A stretch of DNA of 6,108 bases from Candidatus Thorarchaeota archaeon (GTDB lineage: Archaea; Asgardarchaeota; Thorarchaeia; Thorarchaeales; Thorarchaeaceae): positions 1 through 6,108 of the forward strand of contig SDOA01000178.1 of the NCBI GenBank assembly GCA_004524595.1, read 5' to 3'. Numbering within the stretch: the stretch's first letter is position 1; every line of letters begins with the position of its first letter. Shown piece after piece: positions 1-5,894 of the stretch. The notes below the pieces were generated by a model. The model was not told where the DNA came from. It saw only the letters and a list, made by a program, of their open reading frames with translations, and did not search any database. The position numbers were made by a program, and so were the translations under genes.

Positions 1-1216
1 AGAAAGAAGGACCAGTTTCATACTGATGTTTTGGTGGTTCAATGACCGAGGTCTCTTTAGCTGATAATATTTCAATGAGCTTGTATTCTGATGAACCCAT
101 TCCTCGAACCTCTCCAAATTTTGCCACCTTATATGGGTCTTTCATGGGACCATGTATCAGTTGAAATGGGTGCAATTTAGAGTTCAGGTTAGGATTAACA
201 CGCATATACTTCTCTGGTATCTTCTTAAGAATTGATTTATTAACTCCTTGTTTGGCAATGAGGTCAAGTGAGGCAGTATCGACTGCAACAATATCTCGAC
301 TAGCAACAATACCAATATCATCAATCACTGCTGGCATAGCCATTCCCATACAGTCACAGAATGGTGTTATATCAAGCAGAAAGTTAAGGTGAAAGATCTT
401 AGAGTCTTCAAAACTGTCAAGAATAATCTTTGCAGCCGCGGCCATAAGTTCTTGGAACGCATCAAAGTTCTCAGAACGAATTGACCAACCTGTGATGCCA
501 CCATCAGCTTCAACGCAGAGTGGTTTTCCACCATGACACTGGTCGCATTCATAAAAAAGGAGTGATGCCTTTCCTGTCTTATCATTCCAAGTTGGAGCAT
601 TCCTTGGACAAGCTGTTCGGAGTTTCTCAAGATGTTCTTTTGTCATCTTCGCCTCATTGAAATACTCATCACGATGAACAATTCCATGGATGGTCTCCCA
701 CCGAGTTGGACCACTGTAACCTCCTAAGGCAATATTCTTGAAGGCACCTCCATATCCACAGGAGCCGTGTCCCTTTGAGTGTGTTAGATTTACCAGAACA
801 TCCGCATCGAGCAAGGCGCCTGCAGCGTAAAGACTTGTCACACCTTCAACATCGACTTTCTTTTTTCTCACATATCCATCCTTTATACCAGCAACAGGAA
901 TAATAGGGCAACCACAGGTCTCTTGCGTATATCCACGATAAGCAGCATTATAGACTGCGGTCGGATTATCAGTAACAAACGGAAATGCGCCTTGTTTCTT
1001 AATGGCATCTACAATACGCCTAACAAAGAATACAGGAACAGTCTGATACCCATCATTGAAACCCAGATGCATCTTAATAGCAACTTTGTCCCTCTTCTTG
1101 ATTGTGCTCAGGTCAAGACGTTCAAGTATCTTGTCCATCTTCTCACTCATATTTGCAAATCGTGATGGAACACCAGAGATGGTTGATCCAAAATAAACTT
1201 CAGGTGTAGATGTCAT
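1..1216 (-). CDS. DUF362 domain protein (3' end beyond window)
   Basis: A reading frame starting at ATG 1216 stays open for 405 codons and leaves the window at position 1, so the C-terminus is missing. The translation has the hallmarks of DUF362: KMHLGF near residues 48-53, a TDNP stretch at 82-85, NLTHSKGHGSCGYGGAFKN at 143-161 (the family's HxKGH..GFGGAxKN block), and DIGIVASRDIVAVDTASLD at 300-318, close to the family's typical GI(L/V)ASxDPVAxDxASLD. Cysteines at 101, 103, 153, 224, 227, 234, 287 and 289 include a CDQC pair (224-227) and a CDC (287-289), so metal or Fe-S binding is possible. Some family members carry a 4Fe-4S ferredoxin domain; none is seen in the part present. The biochemical role of the family is not established, so no reaction is assigned. 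A strong Shine-Dalgarno site precedes the ATG, which fixes the start. It is co-directional with the upstream regulator across a 139-bp gap, and a TATA-like CATATTTAG (minus strand, about 1293-1300) could give it its own promoter. Confidence 0.88.
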   Translation of the reverse strand, partial: MTSTPEVYFGSTISGVPSRFANMSEKMDKILERLDLSTIKKRDKVAIKMHLGFNDGYQTVPVFFVRRIVDAIKKQGAFPFVTDNPTAVYNAAYRGYTQETCGCPIIPVAGIKDGYVRKKKVDVEGVTSLYAAGALLDADVLVNLTHSKGHGSCGYGGAFKNIALGGYSGPTRWETIHGIVHRDEYFNEAKMTKEHLEKLRTACPRNAPTWNDKTGKASLLFYECDQCHGGKPLCVEADGGITGWSIRSENFDAFQELMAAAAKIILDSFEDSKIFHLNFLLDITPFCDCMGMAMPAVIDDIGIVASRDIVAVDTASLDLIAKQGVNKSILKKIPEKYMRVNPNLNSKLHPFQLIHGPMKDPYKVAKFGEVRGMGSSEYKLIEILSAKETSVIEPPKHQYETGPSF

Positions 1217-1221
1217 TTTAA

Positions 1222-1229
1222 GACCTCTC
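1222..1229 (-). promoter_or_regulatory. Ribosome binding site of the DUF362 gene
   Basis: On the minus strand GAGAGGTC lies 5 bases upstream of ATG 1216. It contains the GAGGT core complementary to the 16S rRNA 3' end and decides this start. The same octamer stands before the last gene of the window (5884-5891), so the host evidently uses Shine-Dalgarno initiation for at least some genes. Confidence 0.75.
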
Positions 1230-1355
1230 TTGGTCATAAAACAAAATATGTTTAATGGTTTACTATGCAAACAACATTTCCAGATTTACCTCTAAATATG
1301 TAAAAATATTGAGTTTGGTAAGCTTTTTTTCCAAAACAGATAATGATAGAGTCAT

Positions 1356-2240
1356 TCATTGACTTTTCACATATTTATCAGCACATTCATCAGAGCAGAA
1401 AGATTGCATCTTCTTATCTATCTCACGAAAAACCATTGAACTGGGAGAAATATGATCGCCGCAGAATGAGCAAATGCGATTCATGTCAGGAATAGGTCCA
1501 CAACAGGGAGTAAGTACAATTCTCTTAATATCTCGTTGGATTCTAATAAACTCATCATTATCAGATAGAAAAATATACGCAAGACCCTGTAGTATATCAC
1601 TGAGAGTATTTGATTCTATATCTACTTCTTTGAGATGCATAGCGAGGTACTCCATAGCCTCATCTACCATCTCAACCTGTTTTATCATTAGGTCTTCCAG
1701 CTGATTCCAGGTCTTCTCATTGAGTTTTATTTCAAGACCTTCTTTAAAGAGCCGTTGATAAGTTGCAACAACATCACCACTCATCTTAGAATTAATAATG
1801 ACAAACACTTTGGCAGTTCTTCGATAATAGATGCCCCTCTTGCTCTTGGTATCTCCTTCATCTCTGGTTGCGAATTCTTCCACAAGTCCTTGTTCTACAA
1901 GTTTGGGTAGGTGATAATAGCAGTTGTATTTGGAGACCTCAATCTCTGGAAGATACTGCTTGACATTAGCTACAATCTCAGGAACGGTCAGCCAAAATCG
2001 CTGTATTTTTTTCTCTTCCACAGTGGTAGTCTTCACCTTGGTACCATCCTTTTTGACCTTCTCCTCCATTGTCACCTCTTCTTTTACTATCTCTTTTCCA
2101 TAACGAAGTGCAACCAGGATGGCACGCCTTATCGGATCAATGAACGATTCAACAAGTTCAGGATCAGTTACCGGAACGTAACTTCTCACCTTGGTTCTAG
2201 GAAGATCAGACAACGACTCAGCAGACACATAAATCACCAT
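1356..2240 (-). CDS. ArsR-like winged-helix regulator with C-terminal TRASH-type cysteine motif
   Basis: This 294-residue protein is probably a cytoplasmic DNA-binding transcription factor. Residues 26-50 (DPELVESFIDPIRRAILVALRYG) match the first helix of ArsR-type winged helices. Residues 83-122 form the helix-turn-helix, with recognition helix near KYNCYYHLPKLVEQGLVEE, and 123-150 form the wing. Between the first helix and the HTH sits an unusual charged insertion (about 52-80, rich in Lys, Glu and Thr). Residues 155-240 are mostly helical and may serve dimerisation. The C-terminus has C257-x2-C260-x21-C282-x3-C286, the spacing of TRASH/YHS-type metal-binding treble clefs, plus a C246-C247 pair. 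TRASH domains are known in archaeal heavy-metal sensing, so metal-responsive control is a reasonable inference, but no metal transporter or chaperone is visible nearby. No Shine-Dalgarno site is evident before ATG 2240. Its targets may include its own promoter, the divergent small transcript, or the DUF362 gene downstream. Confidence 0.85.
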   Translation of the reverse strand: MVIYVSAESLSDLPRTKVRSYVPVTDPELVESFIDPIRRAILVALRYGKEIVKEEVTMEEKVKKDGTKVKTTTVEEKKIQRFWLTVPEIVANVKQYLPEIEVSKYNCYYHLPKLVEQGLVEEFATRDEGDTKSKRGIYYRRTAKVFVIINSKMSGDVVATYQRLFKEGLEIKLNEKTWNQLEDLMIKQVEMVDEAMEYLAMHLKEVDIESNTLSDILQGLAYIFLSDNDEFIRIQRDIKRIVLTPCCGPIPDMNRICSFCGDHISPSSMVFREIDKKMQSFCSDECADKYVKSQ

Positions 2241-2286
2241 TTGTGTGCATTATACACTTTACCATGACTTAATTACAATTAATGAA

Positions 2287-2293
2287 CTTATAT
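2287..2293 (-). promoter_or_regulatory. Possible TATA box of the regulator gene
   Basis: The minus strand reads AATATAAGTT across 2285-2294, preceded by a purine-rich AAAGAAAGT that could act as BRE. It lies about 50 bases upstream of ATG 2240, implying a leader of roughly 20-25 bases. It is weak evidence in AT-rich DNA. Confidence 0.3.
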
Positions 2294-2328
2294 TACTTTC
2301 TTTTGTTATTATTGTTAAAAATTTACAC

Positions 2329-2335
2329 TATAAAT
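2329..2335 (+). promoter_or_regulatory. Predicted plus-strand TATA box (TATAAAT)
   Basis: TATAAAT follows an A/T-rich stretch and would place a transcription start near 2356-2360. It diverges from the regulator promoter. It overlaps the ATG at 2334, the first possible start of the small reading frame, which argues that translation, if any, begins later at 2421. Confidence 0.4.
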
Positions 2336-2420
2336 GAATAAGTTTATATGTAAAAGTGTAATAATTAAACTTGTGCAAGATTATAATGCATCAATTGAAC
2401 TAATAATAGAGGCGATAAAA

Positions 2421-2546
2421 ATGGTGTTCAGCATTCGAAGAAGAAACGACAGAAATGAAAGAAATGACATGAGATTTAATGGTGTAAATCAGAACATCAA
2501 CTTGGCTCTAGCATATACTCGTTATGTGAATCTAGTCACAAAGTGA
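2421..2546 (+). CDS. Possible 41-residue basic protein (doubtful)
   Basis: No family is recognised. The frame is open from ATG 2334 (70 codons), but that start overlaps the predicted TATA box. ATG 2421 has a GAGG Shine-Dalgarno-like site at 2409-2412, 8 bases upstream, giving a 41-residue product. This begins MVFSIRRRNDRNERNDMRF, a strongly basic Arg/Asn-rich segment, and continues with a more hydrophobic tail (NINLALAYTRYVNLVTK). It has no signal peptide, cysteine cluster or membrane segment. It sits divergently from the regulator and is followed after 26 bases by a strong hairpin and T-run. A small nucleic-acid-binding protein, or a non-coding RNA with a fortuitous frame, would both fit. 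Confidence 0.3.
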   Translation: MVFSIRRRNDRNERNDMRFNGVNQNINLALAYTRYVNLVTK

Positions 2547-2572
2547 ATCTCATTATTCTCTATCTCTAAACA

Positions 2573-2626
2573 CTAATGGCATCACTCTCAGTAATGTTTG
2601 AGGGTGTAGCCATTAGATTGATTTTT
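2573..2626 (+). terminator. Long hairpin followed by a T-run
   Basis: CTAATGGC (2573-2580) pairs perfectly with GCCATTAG (2609-2616). Inside lie a 2x2 internal loop, a CAC/GTG stem, a T-G wobble and a CTCA/TGAG stem, closing on the 8-base loop GTAATGTT. About 16 pairs form in 44 bases, and ATTGATTTTT follows with five T at 2622-2626. On the plus strand this looks like an intrinsic terminator for the small transcript ending just upstream. On the minus strand no T-run follows the stem, so it is unlikely to end the convergent membrane-protein gene. Archaeal termination usually relies on T-runs without hairpins, so it could instead be a structured RNA element. Confidence 0.55.
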
Positions 2627-2716
2627 GAATATAACTTCTAGTTCATTTATCTGGTATTCCAAATCAAATAACTTTGAATCAATATAGTATTCAATTCATT
2701 AAGCAATTTCTGTATA

Positions 2717-3175
2717 TTACCAGAAGCTTGGCATAGGAATTGGAACAATATAAGGCCAAAGATAGAGAATCAGGAAGACGATGATGAATATTGTAATCAT
2801 CCAAGCAAGAGTCTTTGAGTATCCTTTTGGAATGAGCATATCTTCGCTATCCATTTTGCGAGCAAGGGGGAAGAGACCTACATAGAATGTAGCAACAGAG
2901 AAAATCATTGCCAGCAGAACCCATGGATGAAGATCTGGAGAACCAAAGATGACAATAATTGTAAGCAGTGAAAGGAAGAAGATTTTCGTGCCTGCAACCC
3001 AGTTAATCAGATACTTCACAAAGTCATTTATTTCTGAATCAGATTTTGTTTTTTCCCATGCTTTAAAGACACCAATTCCGTTGGCTCGTGTAGTATCCTT
3101 CTTAAAATACATCACGAGAATATTACTTAATTCTAGTATCATAAACAATACAATTGCTAAAACAACAAGACTCAT
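2717..3175 (-). CDS. Four-helix integral membrane protein of unknown function
   Basis: This 152-residue protein is not recognised as any family. Hydrophobic segments at about 2-23, 61-78, 83-105 and 122-145 predict four membrane helices. A 37-residue hydrophilic stretch (about 25-60, KKDTTRANGIGVFKAWEKTKSDSE...) lies between helices 1 and 2, and a charged link (RKMDSEDMLIPKGYSK, 106-121) between 3 and 4. The C-terminus is short and proline-rich (PYIVPIPMPSFW). By the positive-inside rule both charged links would be cytoplasmic only if helices 2-3 form a hairpin, which the spacing allows. It has no catalytic or metal-binding motif. A TGA stop lies two codons upstream of ATG 3175 in the same frame, so this is the first available ATG. 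There is no Shine-Dalgarno site, but a TATA box sits at leaderless distance. It is divergent from the SDR operon and shares its 146-bp upstream region, which allows but does not prove joint regulation. Confidence 0.75.
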   Translation of the reverse strand: MSLVVLAIVLFMILELSNILVMYFKKDTTRANGIGVFKAWEKTKSDSEINDFVKYLINWVAGTKIFFLSLLTIIVIFGSPDLHPWVLLAMIFSVATFYVGLFPLARKMDSEDMLIPKGYSKTLAWMITIFIIVFLILYLWPYIVPIPMPSFW

Positions 3176-3200
3176 TCTTCAAATGCAGATAATGGCTCAA

Positions 3201-3210
3201 TAAATACATA
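3201..3210 (-). promoter_or_regulatory. TATA box of the four-helix membrane protein gene
   Basis: The minus strand reads TATGTATTTA. A start site about 26 bases downstream would fall near 3179, only a few bases before ATG 3175. This fits a leaderless or very short-leader mRNA and explains the missing ribosome binding site. Confidence 0.45.
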
Positions 3211-3213
3211 ACG

Positions 3214-3239
3214 TCAATCACTAATTTTGATTGATTTTT
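3214..3239. promoter_or_regulatory. Inverted repeat TCAATCA-N7-TGATTGA in divergent promoter region
   Basis: TCAATCA (3214-3220) and TGATTGA (3228-3234) are perfect inverted halves with a 7-base spacer, directly upstream of the minus-strand TATA box. A second, tighter palindrome AATCA-CT-TGATT lies at 3257-3268, after a CATATAGT TATA candidate (3241-3248) for the plus-strand operon. Repeated AATCA/TGATT halves between two divergent genes suggest an operator. A T5 run at 3235-3239 also makes it look like a weak plus-strand terminator. Confidence 0.35.
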
Positions 3240-3321
3240 CCATATAGTAATGTTAAAATCACTTGATTAAACTAGAAGTTAACTGTGTAGTTCTTAGATT
3301 TGTGGATGAAGAAGTTATTCG

Positions 3322-4275
3322 GTGAGAGAGTTGAGTAAACGGAAGTACATCAGACAATATAAATGGTCAAACATCTTAGCAATGATGCGTGGAGGAGGAA
3401 AGGAGCTAAAAGAATGTACTGATGATTTCGAGGGACGCTTGGTAGTTATTACTGGTGCAACATCAGGAATCGGATACGCAGCCGTCAAAGAATACGCATC
3501 GCATGGCGCAAACCTTCTTCTCATTAATCGGAATGAGGAAAAGTCCATTGCTCTCTGTGAGGAGATTCGCAAGGAATATCAAGTAGAATGTGATTATAAA
3601 ATCGCAGATTTTTCACGATTAACTGAAGTACGCCAAGTTGCAAAGGAGCTTCTGGAGTCAGACCTGAAAATCGATGTTCTGATCCATAATGCTGGTATTT
3701 ATTCAACGAAAAAGATCATCACTGAAGATGGTAATGAGCTAGTCTTTCAAATAGACTATCTTGGATCTTTTGTCTTGAATTTTATACTTAAGGATAAATT
3801 GAAAGAACAAGGTAAAGCGCGCATCATCTTTGTCAACTCAGAGGGTCATCGCTTTGCTGTTTGGGGCATTGGATTACATGATCCCACGTATGAGAAACGT
3901 CGACATTCGGGTCTAGGGAGTTATGGTGTGGCGAAGACAGCCCAACTTCTTTCAAGCATCAAATTTGCTGAATACTTCGAAAGTAGTGGTGTGACCATAA
4001 ACGCTATGCACCCGGGAAATGTCAAGACCAATAGTGGTTCACAAAATGGTAGAATCTATCGGTGGTATAAAAGAAACCTGATAGATCGTTCAGCGAAGGA
4101 TCCACAAATATCTGCAACAGCATTGTATTATCTCGGAGTTTCGAAGGAAATAGAGGGAGTGAGTGGAAAGTTCTTCAACCTTACAAAAGAGGAAAGACCT
4201 GCACCTCCAGCATTAGATAGGGAGGTTGCAGAAGAGCTTTGGTATAAATCAATAGAGATGGCTGGTTTGGAATGA
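3322..4275 (+). CDS. Short-chain dehydrogenase/reductase, retinol-dehydrogenase-like
   Basis: This is an NAD(P)-dependent oxidoreductase of the classical SDR fold, up to 317 residues. The cofactor motif TGATSGIG is at 44-51, NR at 69-70, D97 at the adenine-contact position, HNAG at 122-125, and the active-site Y201-x3-K205 in GSYGVAKTAQLL. The likely catalytic Ser is S173 (FVNSEGH), and the MHPGNVKT block is at 229-236. The layout, with a wide Ser-to-Tyr gap and the SEGHRF stretch, resembles RDH/WWOX-type SDRs acting on lipophilic alcohols or ketones. D145 (FQIDYLGSF) occupies the place of the usual tetrad Asn (VNHLGHF in relatives). The start is uncertain. GTG 3322 is the earliest possible, because an in-frame TGA stands at 3307. 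TTG 3331 has GGTGA at 3321-3325 as a plausible ribosome site, and ATG 3382 has none. The first 35 residues are a basic extension before the Rossmann fold. Its stop overlaps the next gene, so the two are translationally coupled. Confidence 0.88.
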   Translation: MRELSKRKYIRQYKWSNILAMMRGGGKELKECTDDFEGRLVVITGATSGIGYAAVKEYASHGANLLLINRNEEKSIALCEEIRKEYQVECDYKIADFSRLTEVRQVAKELLESDLKIDVLIHNAGIYSTKKIITEDGNELVFQIDYLGSFVLNFILKDKLKEQGKARIIFVNSEGHRFAVWGIGLHDPTYEKRRHSGLGSYGVAKTAQLLSSIKFAEYFESSGVTINAMHPGNVKTNSGSQNGRIYRWYKRNLIDRSAKDPQISATALYYLGVSKEIEGVSGKFFNLTKEERPAPPALDREVAEELWYKSIEMAGLE

Positions 4276-5873
4276 GCGAGAACAATCGTAGAACGATAAT
4301 TGTCGGTGGAGGCATGTCAGGACTAACGGCAGCTGTGTACTTAGCAAGAGCTGGTCATGATATTCTTCTACTAGAGAAGAACAAAGAATGCGGGGGGCTC
4401 CTCAATTCATTTAGTCGAGATGGCTTCACATTTGATGCAGGAGCACGAGCAATCCTAAATGCAGGGATAATTCGTCCCATGTTAAAAGAACTAGAAATTG
4501 AACTTGAAATGGTCGATAGCCCCGTATCAATAGGTATCGAGAATGATGTTATCAATCTTGATGTGGAAACTATCTTGGATGACTATAAGCATTTGTTAGA
4601 GAAGTTATATCCCGAGAGCATCAGAGACATAGAGAAGATCATCTCCAAGATTGAAAGAATCTTCAAAGATATGGGGATTCTTTACGGTATTGATAATCCC
4701 TATTTTAGAGATATGAAGAATGATAGAAGCTATCTGCTTAAAGAAGTCCTTCCCTGGATGGGAAAATTCATGTTCGCCTTACGTCGAATGAATAAGAATA
4801 ACGAACCTGTTGAGTCGTACCTAGAAAATCTAACTTCTAATCAAGCCCTTATTGATATTATTGCTCAACACTTCTTCAAGAAGACACCGACAGCTTTTGC
4901 TCTGGGTTACTTCTTTACTTATACAGACTACAGGTATCCCAAAGGAGGAACCAAAGAGCTACCAAAAACAATAGTGCAAAAAATCGTTGAATGGGGCGGA
5001 GGAATTAAAACAAGTACTGAAATAGTCGAAGTCAATCCATCGAAAAAAACCGTTAGTGACAAGGATGGTAATACTTACTCATTTGATTATCTCATCTGGA
5101 GTGCGGATCTGAAAACACTTTATAGAATCTTAAACACCAATGGTCTGGATGAAGAAGTCACTCATGAAATCTTGAAAAAGAAAGAACTTATTCTTTCTAA
5201 ACGTGGCTGCGAATCTGTCTATTCATTATTCGTTGGTGTAGATATGCCGCTAGAAACTTTCAGGTCCCTTTCAAATGGTCATTTATTCTATACTCCATTG
5301 AAAGAAGGTCTTGGTGAAGTGCATAAATCGGAACTAGACTTTCTAATTGAGAATTTTGATACTGCATCAAAAGAACAAATTCTCCAGTGGTTAGACGAGT
5401 ATTTTCGATTAACAACCTACGAGATTTCAATCCCTGCACTCAGAGACCCTGAATTAGCTCCTGAAGGAAAAACTGGTTTGGTAATAAGCACACTCTTTGA
5501 ATATGACTTGATTAAAAAAGTCAAGGAAGCCAACTGGTATGATGAATTCAAAACCGAGGTTGAAAACCGAATGCTGGATATACTTTCGAACACTATCTAT
5601 CCAGGCTTGAAAGAGAAGATCCTCTTTACTGTATCTTCAACGCCACTGAGTATCGAATCAGTTGCAGGCAGTTCGGAAGGTGCAATTGTGGGTTGGTCGA
5701 ATGAATCAGCTGTTCCTGTTGTCAATGAACTCAGAAAGATGGGAGGTTCAGTGAAAACACCGATTCCAGATGTTTACCAAGCTGGTCAGTGGGTGTATAG
5801 TCCAGCGGGTCTACCAACAGCAATCCTTACAGGATGGCATGCTGCTCAAAATGTGATAAAAGCCAAAAAATAG
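4272..5873 (+). CDS. FAD-dependent phytoene desaturase/retinol saturase-like oxidoreductase
   Basis: This 533-residue flavoprotein belongs to the CrtI/RetSat-like group (COG1233 type), whose members desaturate, saturate or isomerise long isoprenoid chains. The N-terminal FAD-binding motif is IIVGGGMSGLTAAVYLARAGHDILLLEKN (9-37), with G12-x-G14-x2-G17 and E35 contacting the ribose. It is followed by CGGLLNSFSRDGFTFDAGAR (40-59). YPKGGTKELPKTIVQKIVEWGG (222-243) is the family's conserved mid-region and starts the second part of the FAD domain (to about 278). The C-terminal FAD signature is DVYQAGQWVYSPAGLPTAILTGWHAA (500-525). The middle part (about 80-220 and 290-450) is the divergent substrate domain, so the substrate cannot be named. 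Length fits the family. ATG 4272 overlaps the SDR stop codon as ATGA. Pairing with an SDR suggests successive redox steps on one hydrophobic substrate, for example a retinoid, carotenoid or lipid isoprenoid. No phytoene synthase is in view. Other FAD amine-oxidase-like roles are possible. Confidence 0.87.
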   Translation: MSENNRRTIIVGGGMSGLTAAVYLARAGHDILLLEKNKECGGLLNSFSRDGFTFDAGARAILNAGIIRPMLKELEIELEMVDSPVSIGIENDVINLDVETILDDYKHLLEKLYPESIRDIEKIISKIERIFKDMGILYGIDNPYFRDMKNDRSYLLKEVLPWMGKFMFALRRMNKNNEPVESYLENLTSNQALIDIIAQHFFKKTPTAFALGYFFTYTDYRYPKGGTKELPKTIVQKIVEWGGGIKTSTEIVEVNPSKKTVSDKDGNTYSFDYLIWSADLKTLYRILNTNGLDEEVTHEILKKKELILSKRGCESVYSLFVGVDMPLETFRSLSNGHLFYTPLKEGLGEVHKSELDFLIENFDTASKEQILQWLDEYFRLTTYEISIPALRDPELAPEGKTGLVISTLFEYDLIKKVKEANWYDEFKTEVENRMLDILSNTIYPGLKEKILFTVSSTPLSIESVAGSSEGAIVGWSNESAVPVVNELRKMGGSVKTPIPDVYQAGQWVYSPAGLPTAILTGWHAAQNVIKAKK

Positions 5874-5880
5874 TCTAACA

Positions 5881-5891
5881 GAGGAGAGGTC
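5881..5891 (+). promoter_or_regulatory. Ribosome binding site of the last gene
   Basis: GAGGAGAGGTC lies just upstream of ATG 5895 and offers two overlapping Shine-Dalgarno cores (GAGGAG and GAGGT). With only 21 bases between the previous stop codon and this ATG, it supports a third gene of the same operon. Confidence 0.7.
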
Positions 5892-5894
5892 GAT

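Larger units (their letters stand above)
2249..2365. repeat. Three TACACT motifs in the regulator's upstream region
   Basis: ATTATACACTTTAC (2249-2262, plus) and ATTATTACACTTTTAC (minus strand of 2350-2365) are near-identical inverted copies. A third, shorter TTACACTATA sits at 2323-2332. They flank or overlap the predicted TATA boxes of both directions, which is where operator sites for the adjacent regulator would be expected. The region is AT-rich, so chance similarity remains possible. Assigning them to this regulator is inference. Confidence 0.35.
2241..2716. other. Intergenic interval (476 bp) between regulator and membrane protein
   Basis: This stretch holds the TACACT motifs, the divergent TATA candidates, the doubtful 41-codon frame and the hairpin. 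The last part, 2627-2716, is AT-rich with nothing recognisable beyond AACTTCTAGTT at 2633-2643, whose inverted copy lies at 3270-3280. No tRNA, rRNA or CRISPR-type repeat was seen. Confidence 0.6.

Noticed and set aside
367..630. 87-codon minus-strand frame inside the DUF362 gene
   Set aside because: It lies in a different frame of the same strand as the DUF362 coding sequence, which is continuous there.
923..1165. 80-codon plus-strand frame inside the DUF362 gene
   Set aside because: It is antisense to a clearly recognisable protein family and its own translation resembles nothing.
1323..1330. T-run between the regulator and the DUF362 gene as a terminator
   Set aside because: The run is on the plus strand (CTTTTTTT), while both flanking genes are transcribed on the minus strand, where it reads as an A-run.
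1911..2267. 118-codon plus-strand frame opposite the regulator
   Set aside because: It is antisense to the winged-helix domain and shows no domain or ribosome site of its own.
2334..2420. N-terminal 29 codons of the 70-codon small frame
   Set aside because: Its ATG overlaps the predicted TATAAAT box and has no ribosome site; the later ATG at 2421 has one.
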